From Bacillota bacterium (lineage in GTDB: Bacteria > Bacillota > UBA4882 > UBA8346): DNA of 5,578 nucleotides. Under the pieces are notes generated by a model. It saw only the letters and a list, made by a program, of their open reading frames with translations, was not told where the DNA came from and ran no database searches. Shown here one piece after another: positions 5,578 to 5,578 of this stretch (positions are counted from its first letter, which is position 1; each line of letters opens with the position of its first letter). The DNA is taken from contig JAEYGI010000065.1 in the NCBI GenBank assembly GCA_023402395.1, positions 1 through 5,578 on the forward strand. The letters run 5' to 3'. Position numbers and translations under genes: made by a program.

Positions 5578-5578
5578 C

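Noticed and set aside
1..5578. CRISPR array, tRNA, rRNA, riboswitch or insertion sequence
   Set aside because: I saw no regularly spaced repeats, no cloverleaf or rRNA signature, no known riboswitch core and no transposase motif.

Overview
The window looks like part of a nitrogen-fixation (nif) accessory cluster from an anaerobic, fairly GC-rich bacterium, most likely a Firmicute (clostridial, Negativicute or Limnochordia-like). The main reason is that homocitrate synthase is encoded by two adjacent genes in the order nifV-omega then nifV-alpha, the split arrangement described in Clostridium pasteurianum. Strong AGGAGG-type ribosome binding sites fit this. The species cannot be fixed from this sequence.

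All six convincing genes are on the minus strand and are read from right to left. They are a class I glutamine amidotransferase (5428-4718), a PNPOx-type flavoprotein (4669-4139), nifB (4060-3098), nifV-omega (3052-1994), nifV-alpha (1997-1170) and a class I SAM-dependent methyltransferase (1079-360). Gaps are 45 to 90 bases, and the two nifV genes overlap by 4 bases. A candidate promoter lies upstream of the first gene (about 5469-5498). A strong, symmetrical hairpin with flanking A and T runs (180-217) ends the array. The simplest reading is one transcript, though internal promoters cannot be excluded.

The core is two of the three inputs to the nitrogenase FeMo-cofactor. NifB makes the carbide-containing 8Fe core (NifB-co), and NifV makes the homocitrate ligand. 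The nitrogenase structural genes are not in view. The methyltransferase, flavoprotein and amidotransferase have no assigned role in nitrogen fixation that I can defend from sequence; their link is by position only.

The most interesting signal is inside the split homocitrate synthase. NifV-alpha is a complete catalytic TIM barrel with no C-terminal subdomains. NifV-omega carries those subdomains behind a second barrel that is clearly homologous but has lost the catalytic and metal-binding residues. The pair looks like a duplicated enzyme that divided its parts. A second signal is an imperfect GC-rich inverted repeat on either side of the methyltransferase core, which may explain that protein's odd C-terminal tail.

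The left edge (1-359) holds an AT-rich stretch, the terminator and possibly the last codons of a plus-strand gene. The right edge (5429-5578) holds the candidate promoter and a GC-rich inverted repeat cut close to the window end.
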